Shown here: positions 7,880 through 16,792 of the stretch, piece by piece
How the letters are laid out: each line of letters starts with the position of its first letter
Numbering within the stretch: the stretch's first letter is position 1
Source: a virus
Strand: one strand, 5' to 3'
Virus record (IMG/VR): IMGVR_UViG_3300032242_001916
Location: 1 to 64,000 of that record
DNA length: 64,000 bases
Position numbers and translations under genes: made by a program
Notes under the pieces: model-generated
Databases searched by the model: none
Seen by the model: the letters and a program-made list of their open reading frames with translations, nothing else
Told to the model about the DNA's origin: nothing

Positions 7880-10103
7880 GTGGGATAAACTTGCGGATAC
7901 CTCCGATGTCGAAGCCCATGTAGACCCAAGTATTTATTCAGAAGCTGCTGAAGAGGCTGAGCAATTTGAGCCTGAAAGCAATAGGCAAATGGCTGCCTCC
8001 TGTGAATACCCACATGTAAATGAATTTGGGCGTAAAGTTCCATGCCCTAACCCAGCTACTCGCATAGCGTTCAGAGTAGACCATAGTGACCCAGAAAACC
8101 CAGAATTACATCAATCTGGTATTGGGTTTGTATGTGATCAGCACGCTCAGCAAACTCACCTTACACATGAGGCCCTTAAACAATCTGCCGTTGCTAGAGC
8201 AGCAGAAACAGGGGCTAGTATTAATTTAAATCGTACTACTTTGCACACTCCAGAACTTAATTCTGTTCAGGATGGATTAACTGAAGCGGGTATACGAAAA
8301 GGCAGCACAGAAGAGCTAGAAGCTCAAACTTTAATGGCTCACCGTTTAGCAAATAACCTTGTTACCCATCAAGGACAGCCAGTTCCTGCAGACTATGGTC
8401 TTAGTTCGGGTCGTGCAATAACCAGTGGTTTAGGCACTGATTTATCTCAGTTCCAAGAAGTAGAGCAACCTAAAGAACTTAGTGCTCATGGAAAATTTTT
8501 ACAGCATGAGGCTGATAAAACTCGTTATCAAAAACAAATTACTGATCATAATGCGGGTAAGCACACCGTAGAAAGCTATGGTCAGACTGTTGATAACGCA
8601 AGATCTGGAAATATTAGCCAAGTATGCCCATCATGTTTGATGAAGGGTAATACAAACATGGCTATTCGTTTAGCTAAAAGATTTGGGTTAAATTTTGGTC
8701 CATTAGGCATTCATACTCCACACCCTGCAGATACAGCTAAAGAAGCTGAAGATAAACGTCAAGCATTAGCTACAAGAAACATAGTTAGAAAATCTTATGG
8801 ATTAGATCCCATTACTGATGAAAGAGGCGTAGGTCGACCATCTACTCTTGAGTCCGGAGATACTGGGCACTTTACAGTGCCCGTAACCCCTTGGTCTATA
8901 AACCAAGCTCTTCCATCGGGAATTACTGGTTCGGGGGATCCTATCTCCTATGCTGCAAGATCTAGAGAATTTGATGAAAATGGTAATTTAAGAACAACTA
9001 AAATTGTAAACGGAAAAGAAGTTGAGATTAAATCCCCTAGAGTTAACATAGTTAATGCTAGACAACCGTACCCCGCTAAATCAGTTGCCCCTACTGGAAG
9101 AATTTGGACACCTGAAGTTTCTCCAAAGCGTATTGAAAGATTACAATTATCTGCGGCTGCTCCAGAAACGGGGGTTGTTGCATTTCCAATGGCTAGTGAT
9201 TACCAAGGAACTGAGGAATACGCAGATTTGGATGTAAGACAGCATCCCTACGCTGATCCAAATCTTGGTACCCCTATTGCTTGGCATAACGGCCGTGCAG
9301 TGCACGTATTGCGTGAAGAAAGCCGGGGCGGAGGCACTGTTTGGCTTCCTAGTGAAGATGTTGCAATGCATCACACGTCTGACTGCCCAAATAAAGATAC
9401 TTATCCATATAGAAATGCGTGTAAGGCAGGGTGTAAAAATTTAACCCATGCAGAAGTACGCGGTGCTACACAGGCTAGCCATATTCAAGCTGCTGAGTCA
9501 CGTAGAACAGCTAATGAACAACTAGAAGACTTAGGCGGTGCTTTAAGAAGCAGGAGAGCTAATTTACAGGCTAAAGGTTTAATAAGAACTCTAAGGGAAA
9601 TGGGAGTAGAAAACGTTAATGACAAAGAAGCTGTTGCAGCCCATCTTAACTCTCTTGGTCATGACGTAACTCCTGAAGATATACCGGATAACTTGGGGGA
9701 TGCTCTTGAACCAACTTATGCGGGTGAAGATATACGTGATGAAAACGCTAGAATTTTGGCAGCATTGGCAACTAGAACTGCGGCTATGAGTGCCGATGAA
9801 CTAGAGGCGGAATTCAGTAGAGTTAGTTATCCACAGACATTTAGGCCAACTTTTGAAAGAGGTAAAGGGTTACCCCCTAATTCAACCTTCTTTACGGATA
9901 TTCAAGCTGCTAAAGCAAAAGCCCAGGCTGATGCCGAAGCCGCTAAAGCTGCTAAAAAGTCTATTAAAAAGAAGGTTAAGAAAAGGTCTGTCAGTGGTAG
10001 GGTTAAGACTAGAACAGCTAGCGCTGAAGAGCTTGATTCTGCAAGAGATGCAGCCACCGGTCGTAGGGTGGCTCGAGAAGTCATTACCAGAGACGATAAC
10101 TAG
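7857..10103 (+). CDS. Large multi-Cys hypothetical protein
   Basis: The 748-residue protein is the largest unrecognised product here. The ATG at 7857 is preferred to a TTG at 7848. It holds a Cys/His cluster near residues 45-105 (CEYPHVNEFGRKVPCPNP and CDQH), a CPSC pair in the middle, and another cluster HTSDCPNKD with CKAGCKN. The C-terminal Ala/Lys-rich helix contains KKSIKKKVKKR, possibly DNA-binding or a coiled coil. A 482-residue protein at 37,127 shows a similar style of isolated Cys clusters, but clear homology cannot be claimed. A virion or DNA-bound role is possible. Confidence 0.55.
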   Translation: MENVDWDKWDKLADTSDVEAHVDPSIYSEAAEEAEQFEPESNRQMAASCEYPHVNEFGRKVPCPNPATRIAFRVDHSDPENPELHQSGIGFVCDQHAQQTHLTHEALKQSAVARAAETGASINLNRTTLHTPELNSVQDGLTEAGIRKGSTEELEAQTLMAHRLANNLVTHQGQPVPADYGLSSGRAITSGLGTDLSQFQEVEQPKELSAHGKFLQHEADKTRYQKQITDHNAGKHTVESYGQTVDNARSGNISQVCPSCLMKGNTNMAIRLAKRFGLNFGPLGIHTPHPADTAKEAEDKRQALATRNIVRKSYGLDPITDERGVGRPSTLESGDTGHFTVPVTPWSINQALPSGITGSGDPISYAARSREFDENGNLRTTKIVNGKEVEIKSPRVNIVNARQPYPAKSVAPTGRIWTPEVSPKRIERLQLSAAAPETGVVAFPMASDYQGTEEYADLDVRQHPYADPNLGTPIAWHNGRAVHVLREESRGGGTVWLPSEDVAMHHTSDCPNKDTYPYRNACKAGCKNLTHAEVRGATQASHIQAAESRRTANEQLEDLGGALRSRRANLQAKGLIRTLREMGVENVNDKEAVAAHLNSLGHDVTPEDIPDNLGDALEPTYAGEDIRDENARILAALATRTAAMSADELEAEFSRVSYPQTFRPTFERGKGLPPNSTFFTDIQAAKAKAQADAEAAKAAKKSIKKKVKKRSVSGRVKTRTASAEELDSARDAATGRRVAREVITRDDN

Positions 10104-10175
10104 TAAAATACCCAAAATATTGGCAATAATTCTTGCCGTATCTGCGGATAATGGGGCCAAGTGCATGTACAGTAG

Positions 10176-10193
10176 TAGTTGTAACTACAACTA
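10176..10193. promoter_or_regulatory. Perfect palindrome upstream of gene at 10,203
   Basis: TAGTTGTA-AC-TACAACTA is an uninterrupted 18-base dyad ending just before the ribosome site (AGGAG) of the next gene. It could be an operator or a translation-blocking hairpin. It lies in the 99-base gap after the large gene. Confidence 0.4.
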
Positions 10194-10202
10194 GGAGCAC
10201 TT

Positions 10203-10784
10203 GTGGGCATTCCAATTATTGGGCAAGGAAATCGGCCTCCTGCCGATCAGGGCACTGTCACTGAGATCAAAGACAATGGCCCTAAAATTCGCATACTTTA
10301 TTGCTGGAATTGTAAAACTATTGAAGAACTTCCAGACTTTGAAGGAAATCCAGATGATGACGTCCTTCTCTCTATAATCATAGAGCCTCACCAGAGCGCA
10401 GGTGTTGCGCATGCCGGTACTTTATTTAAGATCGGCCTAAAGATCTGGGAAAATACTAAGTACCGTGAGCAAATTATTGATCAGATGCGTGACCAAGTTG
10501 GTGGAGGTCTTGACAACCTAGATAAAGGTTACTATGAGACTCGCGCTACTTTCCACGAAGATGCTATGGCATGCTACAGCCGTCACCTTCGCCCAACAGA
10601 TAGCTGCCCAGACTACGCAAGTGAAGGCAAGCGTCTAATCCCTAAGACTGACGAGCTTCGCAAAGATGCCGGTCTCGTTTCAGCAAGCAAATCTCAAAGC
10701 ACACGGGTTTACCTGTGTGATTTTTGTCCAGTTAAATCACTAGTAATGACAAAGCAGCGCAGTGCTGCTGGCATGTATAAATAG
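10203..10784 (+). CDS. Actinophage-type zinc-binding hypothetical protein
   Basis: GTG start with AGGAG upstream. The 193-residue protein has CWNC near residue 35 and a distant CDFC near residue 172, which could pair into a zinc site. Between them lies a charged helical region and a CYSRHLRPTDSCPDY segment. Proteins of this design recur in actinophages beside nucleotide genes, by recollection of family patterns. Function unknown. Confidence 0.6.
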   Translation: MGIPIIGQGNRPPADQGTVTEIKDNGPKIRILYCWNCKTIEELPDFEGNPDDDVLLSIIIEPHQSAGVAHAGTLFKIGLKIWENTKYREQIIDQMRDQVGGGLDNLDKGYYETRATFHEDAMACYSRHLRPTDSCPDYASEGKRLIPKTDELRKDAGLVSASKSQSTRVYLCDFCPVKSLVMTKQRSAAGMYK

Positions 10785-10794
10785 AAGGAAAATA

Positions 10795-11082
10795 ATGTCA
10801 GACGAAACAGTAGAAGAAACACCGGCCGTTGAAGTTGAAACCGCTTCAGAACCAGATTTAGTTGCAGCATTTGTTGTAGCAATTGGTAAGGATAGTCGAG
10901 TTTACTTAGAGCGTAATACCGAAGCAACCACCCTTAAAGTAGAGCGTGAAGCTTCTTTGATCGAAGTTCGCCGCTATCTTTCAGAGATCTTAATGGATCT
11001 ACAAGCACAGGCAGCTGGGGAATATACCATAACAGCCTTGATGGCAGCACAGTCTGCTAACGCACCACAAGAAGAAAATTAA
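10795..11082 (+). CDS. Acidic small protein
   Basis: The ATG at 10,795 has AAGGAAAAT upstream and is preferred to an upstream TTG-type start. The 95-residue product has an acidic N-terminal third (ETVEETPAVEVET) and a helical C-terminus. No family recognised. Confidence 0.55.
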   Translation: MSDETVEETPAVEVETASEPDLVAAFVVAIGKDSRVYLERNTEATTLKVEREASLIEVRRYLSEILMDLQAQAAGEYTITALMAAQSANAPQEEN

Positions 11083-11113
11083 ACTACGCCGATCGTTAGG
11101 AAAGGATGCAAAA

Positions 11114-11338
11114 ATGTATGTAGAAATGGTATGTGTGTGCACTGCTAGCTTCAGCATAGATTCAGACGAGGATAATTACGAACCCGTCTGGCATTTGACC
11201 TATCGATTTGCAAACGCTCACGTAAATTGTGGGTATCTAACTCCTGGGGTATCCCCAGAGTCAGAAGAAGAAAAGTCATTAGAAAAACGCATAGCGCGTA
11301 AAAATAAAGTTGATAACGAGACGGAGCTAGGAGAATAG
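11114..11338 (+). CDS. Small conserved actinophage protein
   Basis: The 74-residue product contains WHLTYRFANAHVNCGYLTP, a pattern seen in small actinophage proteins that usually sit next to the nucleotidyltransferase-like gene, as here. AGGAAAGGATGC precedes the start. The charged C-terminus is KRIARKNKV. Its stop overlaps the GTG of the next gene. Function unknown. Confidence 0.6.
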   Translation: MYVEMVCVCTASFSIDSDEDNYEPVWHLTYRFANAHVNCGYLTPGVSPESEEEKSLEKRIARKNKVDNETELGE

Positions 11339-12261
11339 TGTACCCAGATAACCCAAATGTATCTATAACTCCTAGCTCTACATCGTATTTTAGTGACCCA
11401 TCTTCCGGATTAGACCCCAAGTTGTTTGAAGGTAAACACCTTCGCTCTTGGGTAAGAAACAACATCTTAAGATTATTGTTTGATCATTTAGCCGTAATGT
11501 ATCAAGATCCTCACAAATGGGTCTTTGCTTGGCTTGCAGGGTCTGGCGTTTCATACCAATGGGAAAGTGAACGATTCCCAGGAGATTTGGACTGTCTTGT
11601 TGGCATTGATTACGTAGTTTTTCGCCGCTACAACTCTGATTATTCAGGGTTAAGTGATGACGAAATTGCCCACATGTTTAATGAGGATTTTTCTAAGAGC
11701 TTAATGCCCGAAACAGCTAACTGGGAAGGGTACGAGCTTACCTATTATGTAAACTCTCAGACAAATATCATAGATATTAATCCTTACGCAGCTTACGACT
11801 TGATTGAGGATGAATGGACTGTAGAGCCAAGCGAAACTCAAAATCCACCTTACTCACGTATGTGGGAACAGCGGGCTACTAAAGATGTAGAGCTTGCAAC
11901 AGACTATGTCAAACGTTATCACGCGGCAGTTGAAGAGTATCGTAACTCGGTTAACAGCCCTGCTAGCTTGGTAAACGCAGAGCGTAAGTTACGTATGGTC
12001 ATAGATCAAGCATCAGAGTTTTATGATGATATTCATAAGAGCCGTAAGATTGCTTTTAGTAAGACTGGTGCAGGCTACGCAGACTTTGCTAATTATAGGT
12101 GGCAGGCTGGAAAGAAGGCTGGAATTGTCCAGGCTCTTCGACAGATTAAAGATTACCGTGATAAATCTCGTGGGTCATCAGAACTAGAAACGTACGGGGT
12201 AGAGTTGCCAGATGCTAACACATTAGTACGACGGGCTGCGGTACATAGGCGGGGAATATGA
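11338..12261 (+). CDS. Nucleotidyltransferase-fold protein
   Basis: GTG start overlapping the previous stop. The 307-residue protein has the nucleotidyltransferase hallmark: AGSGVSYQW followed by GDLDCLVGIDY (a Gly-Ser turn, then Asp-Leu-Asp) near residues 65-95, and a further Asp pattern IIDINPYAAYDL near residue 142. Such enzymes transfer nucleotides to proteins, RNA or small molecules. The substrate cannot be read from sequence. The C-terminal half is helical and basic. It is coupled to the next gene by an ATGA overlap, so the two products may act together. Confidence 0.65.
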   Translation: MYPDNPNVSITPSSTSYFSDPSSGLDPKLFEGKHLRSWVRNNILRLLFDHLAVMYQDPHKWVFAWLAGSGVSYQWESERFPGDLDCLVGIDYVVFRRYNSDYSGLSDDEIAHMFNEDFSKSLMPETANWEGYELTYYVNSQTNIIDINPYAAYDLIEDEWTVEPSETQNPPYSRMWEQRATKDVELATDYVKRYHAAVEEYRNSVNSPASLVNAERKLRMVIDQASEFYDDIHKSRKIAFSKTGAGYADFANYRWQAGKKAGIVQALRQIKDYRDKSRGSSELETYGVELPDANTLVRRAAVHRRGI

Positions 12262-12728
12262 CAGCTTTGATGTCAGTAGAGGGCGTCCTAAGAAACGAAC
12301 TAGGCGAGCCTATTCAAGAAGGTTTTAAATTATTTAGAACCCTTGTAGTTGCATACAGAGTAGTTTTATCATCTACCATGAATGCTCAAGAGTTAGAGCA
12401 CTTTGTTAAAAGAAACTACCTGTTTGACTATGGTAACCTGCTTAGCTCAGAGGATTTTTACGAAGGTCAACCACTAAGAATGCGCCACTTAGACTTGTCA
12501 CGTCAAGAGGGTAAATTGGAGTTATTCATTGACTCAGACCCTGATATGTGCGCACAAGCACTTGCTCAAAGTGTCCCAGCTATATTATTCACAACCCCTA
12601 AATATTTTCAAGCTCACAGGCATATAAAGCCTTGGGATGTAATTACTGAAGAGCAGCAGCGGCAGAAAGAACTGGTTGCTGAAAAATATGTTCAATATAT
12701 AAATGGGGAAGGAAAAAGATGGGAATGA
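12258..12728 (+). CDS. Conserved actinophage protein, HAD-like partner
   Basis: The 156-residue product contains ELFIDSDPDMCAQALAQ followed by SVPAILFTTPKYF and a KPWDVI motif. This pattern is shared by a small actinophage family that resembles the second half of HAD-like phosphatases (an Asp-x-Asp and a later Lys/Arg-Pro-Trp). It overlaps the nucleotidyltransferase-like gene by ATGA. A catalytic assignment is not safe because the usual N-terminal HAD motif is not obvious. Confidence 0.5.
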   Translation: MTALMSVEGVLRNELGEPIQEGFKLFRTLVVAYRVVLSSTMNAQELEHFVKRNYLFDYGNLLSSEDFYEGQPLRMRHLDLSRQEGKLELFIDSDPDMCAQALAQSVPAILFTTPKYFQAHRHIKPWDVITEEQQRQKELVAEKYVQYINGEGKRWE

Positions 12729-12883
12729 GTAAAGGTCCATTAGGTTTTTCGCCAAGTAATGATGATGATATCAACTATGATGAGAACTGGGTTGAAGGGG
12801 AATCTATAGTCCCTTTGTATATCCAGGATATACCGGATCGCAGCGATGATGACTTAAGTGAAGGCTATGCTGAGGATATTTAA
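12719..12883 (+). CDS. 54-residue acidic protein
   Basis: The ATG at 12,719 has GGGAAGGAA upstream at good spacing. A second in-frame ATG at 12,725 overlaps the previous stop. The product is very acidic (SNDDDINYDENW) and ends in SEGYAEDI. Its TAA overlaps the next ATG. Function unknown. Confidence 0.55.
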   Translation: MGMSKGPLGFSPSNDDDINYDENWVEGESIVPLYIQDIPDRSDDDLSEGYAEDI

Positions 12884-14385
12884 TGAAAATTGTATACCTC
12901 GGTGGAGAGGTTCCTTCACACCGAGAACTTCTTACTAAATCTGGTGCTAAAGCTATAGGTGTCAATTACTGGGCCCTAAAACGACGTGGCTTACCAAAAA
13001 CCAAAGACTACATATTAGCAGAAAGATTTGACCCTACCGTAAAAATCTATGTAGATAGTGGGTCTGTTGCAGCTGCTAAATCTACTTTGTCCCGTATTGA
13101 GCTCGAAGAGTTTTGCGAAGAGTATCAAGACTGGGTATCTCTCAATGAGCCTAGAATTGCTGGAGCAACAGAGTTTGTTCACCCTGGCTTAGGACCAACC
13201 TGGGTTAAGACGCAGCGCAAAGACTTCTGGGCTTATACAGAAGAAGGCTTGTTCATGCCTGTGTGGCAAGGTGGACATATAGACTTAGTAGACCTAGTAA
13301 AGAACTACGATAATGTGGCTGTACCTGGCCACGTAATTGAAGAAGACAAAGCACTTGCTGCAAAAGTACGTGCCCTCAGTCACCAGTTCGATTTTAACTT
13401 ACACGGGCTGGCTTGTGCCAAGCCAGATAACCTACGCCAAGTCCATCTCGCAACTGCCAGTACTCTCTCCTGGTTGTCTCCCATGATGCGAGGAGAGACT
13501 ATTGTGTGGGATGGCACAAAGCTTATGAGATACCCCAAGAAAATGAAGGATCAAGCTCGTCCTAGGTATAAAAGGATTATTGAAGATGCTGGGTTAGACT
13601 TTAATAAGATACTTAATGATGACCCTAATGAAGTTACCAAACTAGCAATATGGTCTTACATACAATTGGAGAACACCTTGAACAACAACCCCTCAGACTA
13701 TGAATATTCAGATGAAGACTTTGACTCACTCCTATCTGATAACAGTGGTGACATAGATGACCCTGGTTCTGCGGAAACTGGGGGTAGCATACCTGATAAT
13801 AGCCTTGTTGAAGTGCGGAAAGAAATTACCGTTAGAGACTCTACAGAGGTCAGAACTTTACCTGTTTTTGGGGTAGAAAACCGCACTATAATCGACCGGG
13901 ATGAGAGTGGCAGAGACGTTATAAAAAACGTACCTGTGCTTAGTTCAAATACCCAATCTTTACGTCAATGCAATACCTGTTTTGTTGCATCAAACTGCCC
14001 TGCATTTAAGGCCGATAACTCCTGTGCATTCAACCTTCCAGTAGAGGTAAAAACCAAAGATCAGCTACGTGCATTACTTAATGCAATCATTGAAATGCAG
14101 GCACAAAGAGTAGCATTTGCAAGGTTTGCAGAGGAAATGAATGGCGGGTACCCTGACCCAAATACTGGCCAAGAAATCGACCGCTTATTTAAGGTAGTTG
14201 AACAGCTAAAGAAGCTGGAATCTAACAATGAATTTGTTAGAATGACTGTAGAGCGACAAACTAACGGGGGCATTCTAAGCAGCCTTTTTGGAGACAAAGC
14301 GGCCTCTTTAAAAGACCTTCCAAACGGTGGTTTGAAAGAGTCTGAGGTTACCGAAATTATCGTCGATGCAATAGAAGATAACTAG
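12883..14385 (+). CDS. TGT/DpdA-like transglycosylase candidate with Cys-rich C-terminal module
   Basis: The 500-residue protein has an N-terminal half that resembles tRNA-guanine transglycosylase (TGT) barrels: IYVDSG at residues 56-61 in place of the family DSGGF motif, a HGLACAK segment, and ATASTLSWL in the place where relatives have a V-D-S-x-S-W strand. Phage relatives (DpdA) insert 7-deazaguanine bases into DNA. No queuosine-precursor synthesis gene is seen in this window. A polar linker (residues 265-320) leads to a second module with CNTC and CPAF-type Cys residues and a helical tail. The assignment is tentative and rests on motif order only. Confidence 0.45.
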   Translation: MKIVYLGGEVPSHRELLTKSGAKAIGVNYWALKRRGLPKTKDYILAERFDPTVKIYVDSGSVAAAKSTLSRIELEEFCEEYQDWVSLNEPRIAGATEFVHPGLGPTWVKTQRKDFWAYTEEGLFMPVWQGGHIDLVDLVKNYDNVAVPGHVIEEDKALAAKVRALSHQFDFNLHGLACAKPDNLRQVHLATASTLSWLSPMMRGETIVWDGTKLMRYPKKMKDQARPRYKRIIEDAGLDFNKILNDDPNEVTKLAIWSYIQLENTLNNNPSDYEYSDEDFDSLLSDNSGDIDDPGSAETGGSIPDNSLVEVRKEITVRDSTEVRTLPVFGVENRTIIDRDESGRDVIKNVPVLSSNTQSLRQCNTCFVASNCPAFKADNSCAFNLPVEVKTKDQLRALLNAIIEMQAQRVAFARFAEEMNGGYPDPNTGQEIDRLFKVVEQLKKLESNNEFVRMTVERQTNGGILSSLFGDKAASLKDLPNGGLKESEVTEIIVDAIEDN

Positions 14386-14388
14386 TAA

Positions 14389-14405
14389 CTGTTACCTGAT
14401 AACAG
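14389..14405 (+). promoter_or_regulatory. Hairpin after TGT-like gene
   Basis: CTGTTA and TAACAG pair around a 5-base loop right after the stop. A second imperfect dyad, TTCAC-ATTAC-GTGAA, follows at about 14,408-14,422. They may form a terminator or operator ahead of the reductase promoter. Confidence 0.35.
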
Positions 14406-14437
14406 CGTTCACATTACGTGAATTCGCTCTGTGTAAA

Positions 14438-14465
14438 TTGACACTATAAAAACTAATGGTAGTGT
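14438..14465 (+). promoter_or_regulatory. Predicted promoter for ribonucleotide reductase
   Basis: A perfect -35 box TTGACA (14,438-14,443) is followed after 16 bases by TAGTGT, which fits the actinobacterial -10 pattern TANNNT. It lies about 30 bases ahead of the reductase start with AAGGAG at the ribosome site. No B12 riboswitch motif was recognised here. Confidence 0.5.
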
Positions 14466-14496
14466 TATGTCTGTAACTAACTAAATAAGGAGAAAC

Positions 14497-16527
14497 ATGT
14501 TTTCTTTTCATCTCAATGATGAATTTGTAAGCTCGTACAATGACCGTCTAGTTCCATGGGGATATACGGATGCTGGTGGAAACTCAGTAGGTGAAATAAC
14601 GTTTATGCGTACCTACTCCCGTCTTAAAGAAGATGGCTCAAAGGAAACATGGGTAGACGTATGTCGCCGTGTTATTGAGGGTATGTACTCAATTCAGAAA
14701 GATCATTGCTGGACCAACCGCCTTCCTTGGAACGGAGTGCAGGCTCAGGCATCAGCCCAAGAAGCATTTGATCGTCTGTTCAATCTTAAGTGGACACCTC
14801 CAGGTCGTGGACTATGGATGATGGGTACTGAGTATGTAATGGAAAAGAAGAACTCCGCTGCACTACAAAACTGTGCGTTTGTTTCTACCGACTCAATGAC
14901 TAAGAGTAACCCGGCTAAGCCTTTCCGGTTCTTAATGGAAGCCTCTATGCTCGGAATCGGGGTAGGTTTCGATACTAAGGGCAAGGACAAGGGATTCACT
15001 GTACATAAGCCAACAGAAAAGACTTACGAGGTTAAGATTTCTGATACTCGTGAAGGTTGGCGTGATTCCACAGCAGACTTAATTAATTCATACTTAAAAG
15101 CTGACCTGCCAACTAGTGTATTTGATTATAGTGCTATTCGTGAAGCTGGCCTTCCAATCAAGGGATTTGGTGGAACGTCATCAGGCCCTGAACCTCTAAT
15201 CAAGCTGCACACTCAGTTAAGGGAACTCTTTGATTCTCGTATTGGTGAGCCAGTAGACTCTATTCTAATTACTGATATTGCTAATCTAATTGGTGTATGT
15301 GTTGTTTCCGGTAACGTACGTCGCTCAGCTGAGCTAGCTCTTGGCCAGCCAGATGACGTCGATTTTATTAATGCTAAGAATGCAGAAGCATTTCCTGTGC
15401 GTAACTCTTACGACCCGGAGAAGCCGGGCTGGGGTTGGATGTCTAACAATTCGCTAGAAGCAACCGTGGGTATGGATTACACGCCATTTGTAGAGAACAT
15501 TGCGCTAAACGGTGAGCCAGGATTCATTTGGTTAGACGTGTCTCGTAAGTATGGGCGTCTGAATGACCCAATCAATAACAAGGACTACCGTGTCTCCGGA
15601 TACAACCCTTGTGCAGAACAAAGCCTTGAGTCATTTGAGTGCTGTACTCTGGTTGAAACTTACATCAACCGTCACGAATCATTAGAGGACTACAAGCGTA
15701 CGCTTAAGTTTGCGTACTTGTACGCCAAGACTGTAACCCTGATCCCAACGCACTGGGAAGAAACTAATGCAATCATGCAGCGTAATCGCCGCATTGGCTG
15801 CTCGGTATCAGGCCTTGCAGCGTTTGCAGACGTAAAGGGTCTACCGGTGTTGCGTGAGTGGTTAGATAAGGGGTATGAGACTGTCCAGAAGTGGGACACA
15901 ATGTATTCTGAGTGGTTATGTGTACGGGAGTCAGTAAAGACTACAACCGTAAAGCCATCGGGAACGGTGTCAATCCTTGCTGGAGAGACTCCTGGTGTTC
16001 ACTGGCCGGTGGGTGGAGAGTATGTTCTACGCTCTATTCGATTCTCTAAGATAGACCCAATGGTTCCACTATTTGAAAAGGCGGGGTATCTTATTGAGGA
16101 TTCAATCACTGACCCAGACAACACTGTAGTAGTGTATTTCCCAATTAAATCGGTACCTGTGCGTCCGGAGGGTCAGGTCTCTATCTTTGAGAAGGCTAAC
16201 CTGGCCGCCTTTGCTCAGCAATACTGGTCAGACAACTCGGTGTCAGTAACGCTCAGCTTTGATAAAGAGACTGAGTCAAAGCATGTGGGCACTATTTTAC
16301 ACATGTACGAAGGCCGGTTGAAGACGGTATCATTCTTGCCACAAGGTAAAGATGTATACCCACAGCAGCCGTACACCGAAATCTCAAAGGATGAGTACGA
16401 CGCTTACATCGGTAAGTTAAAGCGTATTAGCCTAAGGACAGTCTACAACAGCAAGTCTGCGGTGGACGCGGTGGGCGAGGCCTACTGCACAACGGACGCT
16501 TGTGAGATTCCGGTGCCTGCAAAATAG
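14497..16527 (+). CDS. nrdJ: Class II (adenosylcobalamin-dependent) ribonucleotide reductase
   Basis: The 676-residue enzyme converts ribonucleotides to deoxyribonucleotides for phage DNA synthesis. Visible signatures are C126 in QNCAFVSTDS, the thiyl-radical site NPC372-A-E374, the partner Cys in ESFECCTLVET, the VKPSGTVSILAGETPG loop, and a C-terminal redox pair C664-x4-C669. The same C-x4-C spacing occurs in the monomeric Lactobacillus-type triphosphate reductase. Those enzymes are about 60 residues longer. Class II enzymes need adenosylcobalamin and no oxygen or small subunit; none is encoded nearby. Codon use looks more GC-rich than its neighbours. It has its own promoter and terminator. 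Confidence 0.9.
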   Translation: MFSFHLNDEFVSSYNDRLVPWGYTDAGGNSVGEITFMRTYSRLKEDGSKETWVDVCRRVIEGMYSIQKDHCWTNRLPWNGVQAQASAQEAFDRLFNLKWTPPGRGLWMMGTEYVMEKKNSAALQNCAFVSTDSMTKSNPAKPFRFLMEASMLGIGVGFDTKGKDKGFTVHKPTEKTYEVKISDTREGWRDSTADLINSYLKADLPTSVFDYSAIREAGLPIKGFGGTSSGPEPLIKLHTQLRELFDSRIGEPVDSILITDIANLIGVCVVSGNVRRSAELALGQPDDVDFINAKNAEAFPVRNSYDPEKPGWGWMSNNSLEATVGMDYTPFVENIALNGEPGFIWLDVSRKYGRLNDPINNKDYRVSGYNPCAEQSLESFECCTLVETYINRHESLEDYKRTLKFAYLYAKTVTLIPTHWEETNAIMQRNRRIGCSVSGLAAFADVKGLPVLREWLDKGYETVQKWDTMYSEWLCVRESVKTTTVKPSGTVSILAGETPGVHWPVGGEYVLRSIRFSKIDPMVPLFEKAGYLIEDSITDPDNTVVVYFPIKSVPVRPEGQVSIFEKANLAAFAQQYWSDNSVSVTLSFDKETESKHVGTILHMYEGRLKTVSFLPQGKDVYPQQPYTEISKDEYDAYIGKLKRISLRTVYNSKSAVDAVGEAYCTTDACEIPVPAK

Positions 16528-16593
16528 CCAACACAAACAAACCCCTTTGTTAGGGGTCAAATCAGGCCTAGAAAAAAAAGCCAACACAAACAA
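16528..16593 (+). repeat. Two direct copies of the CCAACACAAACAAA motif after the reductase stop
   Basis: AGCCAACACAAACAAA occurs at 16,526 and again at 16,579. The first copy begins at the reductase stop codon and is followed by a small AACAAA-CCCC-TTTGTT hairpin. The motif recurs at six further places in the window (see findings). Confidence 0.8.
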
Positions 16594-16630
16594 AGTAACC
16601 CCCCAGCTAAATTAGCTGGGGGGTTACTTT
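16592..16630. terminator. Bidirectional terminator between convergent gene groups
   Basis: A 17-base perfect stem AAAGTAACCCCCCAGCT/AGCTGGGGGGTTACTTT with a 5-base loop. A-runs and T-runs flank it on both sides. It separates the plus-strand group from the minus-strand group. Confidence 0.9.
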
Positions 16631-16636
16631 ATTGTA

Positions 16637-16783
16637 TTAAGATGGGTTAATCTCTTTGACTATCCCATTATCCATTTGCTCACCAATTACAGCTTCCATG
16701 TAATTGTCACAGTCATGGCAATAGCCACCCCACTGATCTGTAGTGGGTTGGCTACATAGACTGCAGCTAATGTGTTCAGCCAT
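16637..16783 (-). CDS. 48-residue zinc-ribbon protein
   Basis: An AGGAGG ribosome site lies five bases before the ATG. The product has CSLC and CHDC pairs 12 residues apart, the spacing of a small zinc ribbon, and an acidic tail. It is the last gene of the minus-strand operon before the terminator. Function unknown. Confidence 0.65.
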   Translation of the reverse strand: MAEHISCSLCSQPTTDQWGGYCHDCDNYMEAVIGEQMDNGIVKEINPS

Positions 16784-16792
16784 AGTATCCTC

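Noticed and set aside
10120-10152. Possible promoter boxes TTGGCA and GATAAT before the gene at 10,203
   Set aside because: Spacing of 21 bases is too long; alternative TTGCCG gives a spacing of 8.
9853-10194. 113-codon plus-strand ORF at the end of the large gene
   Set aside because: Alternate-frame shadow of the Ala/Lys-rich C-terminus; no start signals.
14386-14496. Cobalamin riboswitch before the class II reductase
   Set aside because: The gap is only 111 bases and no B12-box-like sequence was seen.
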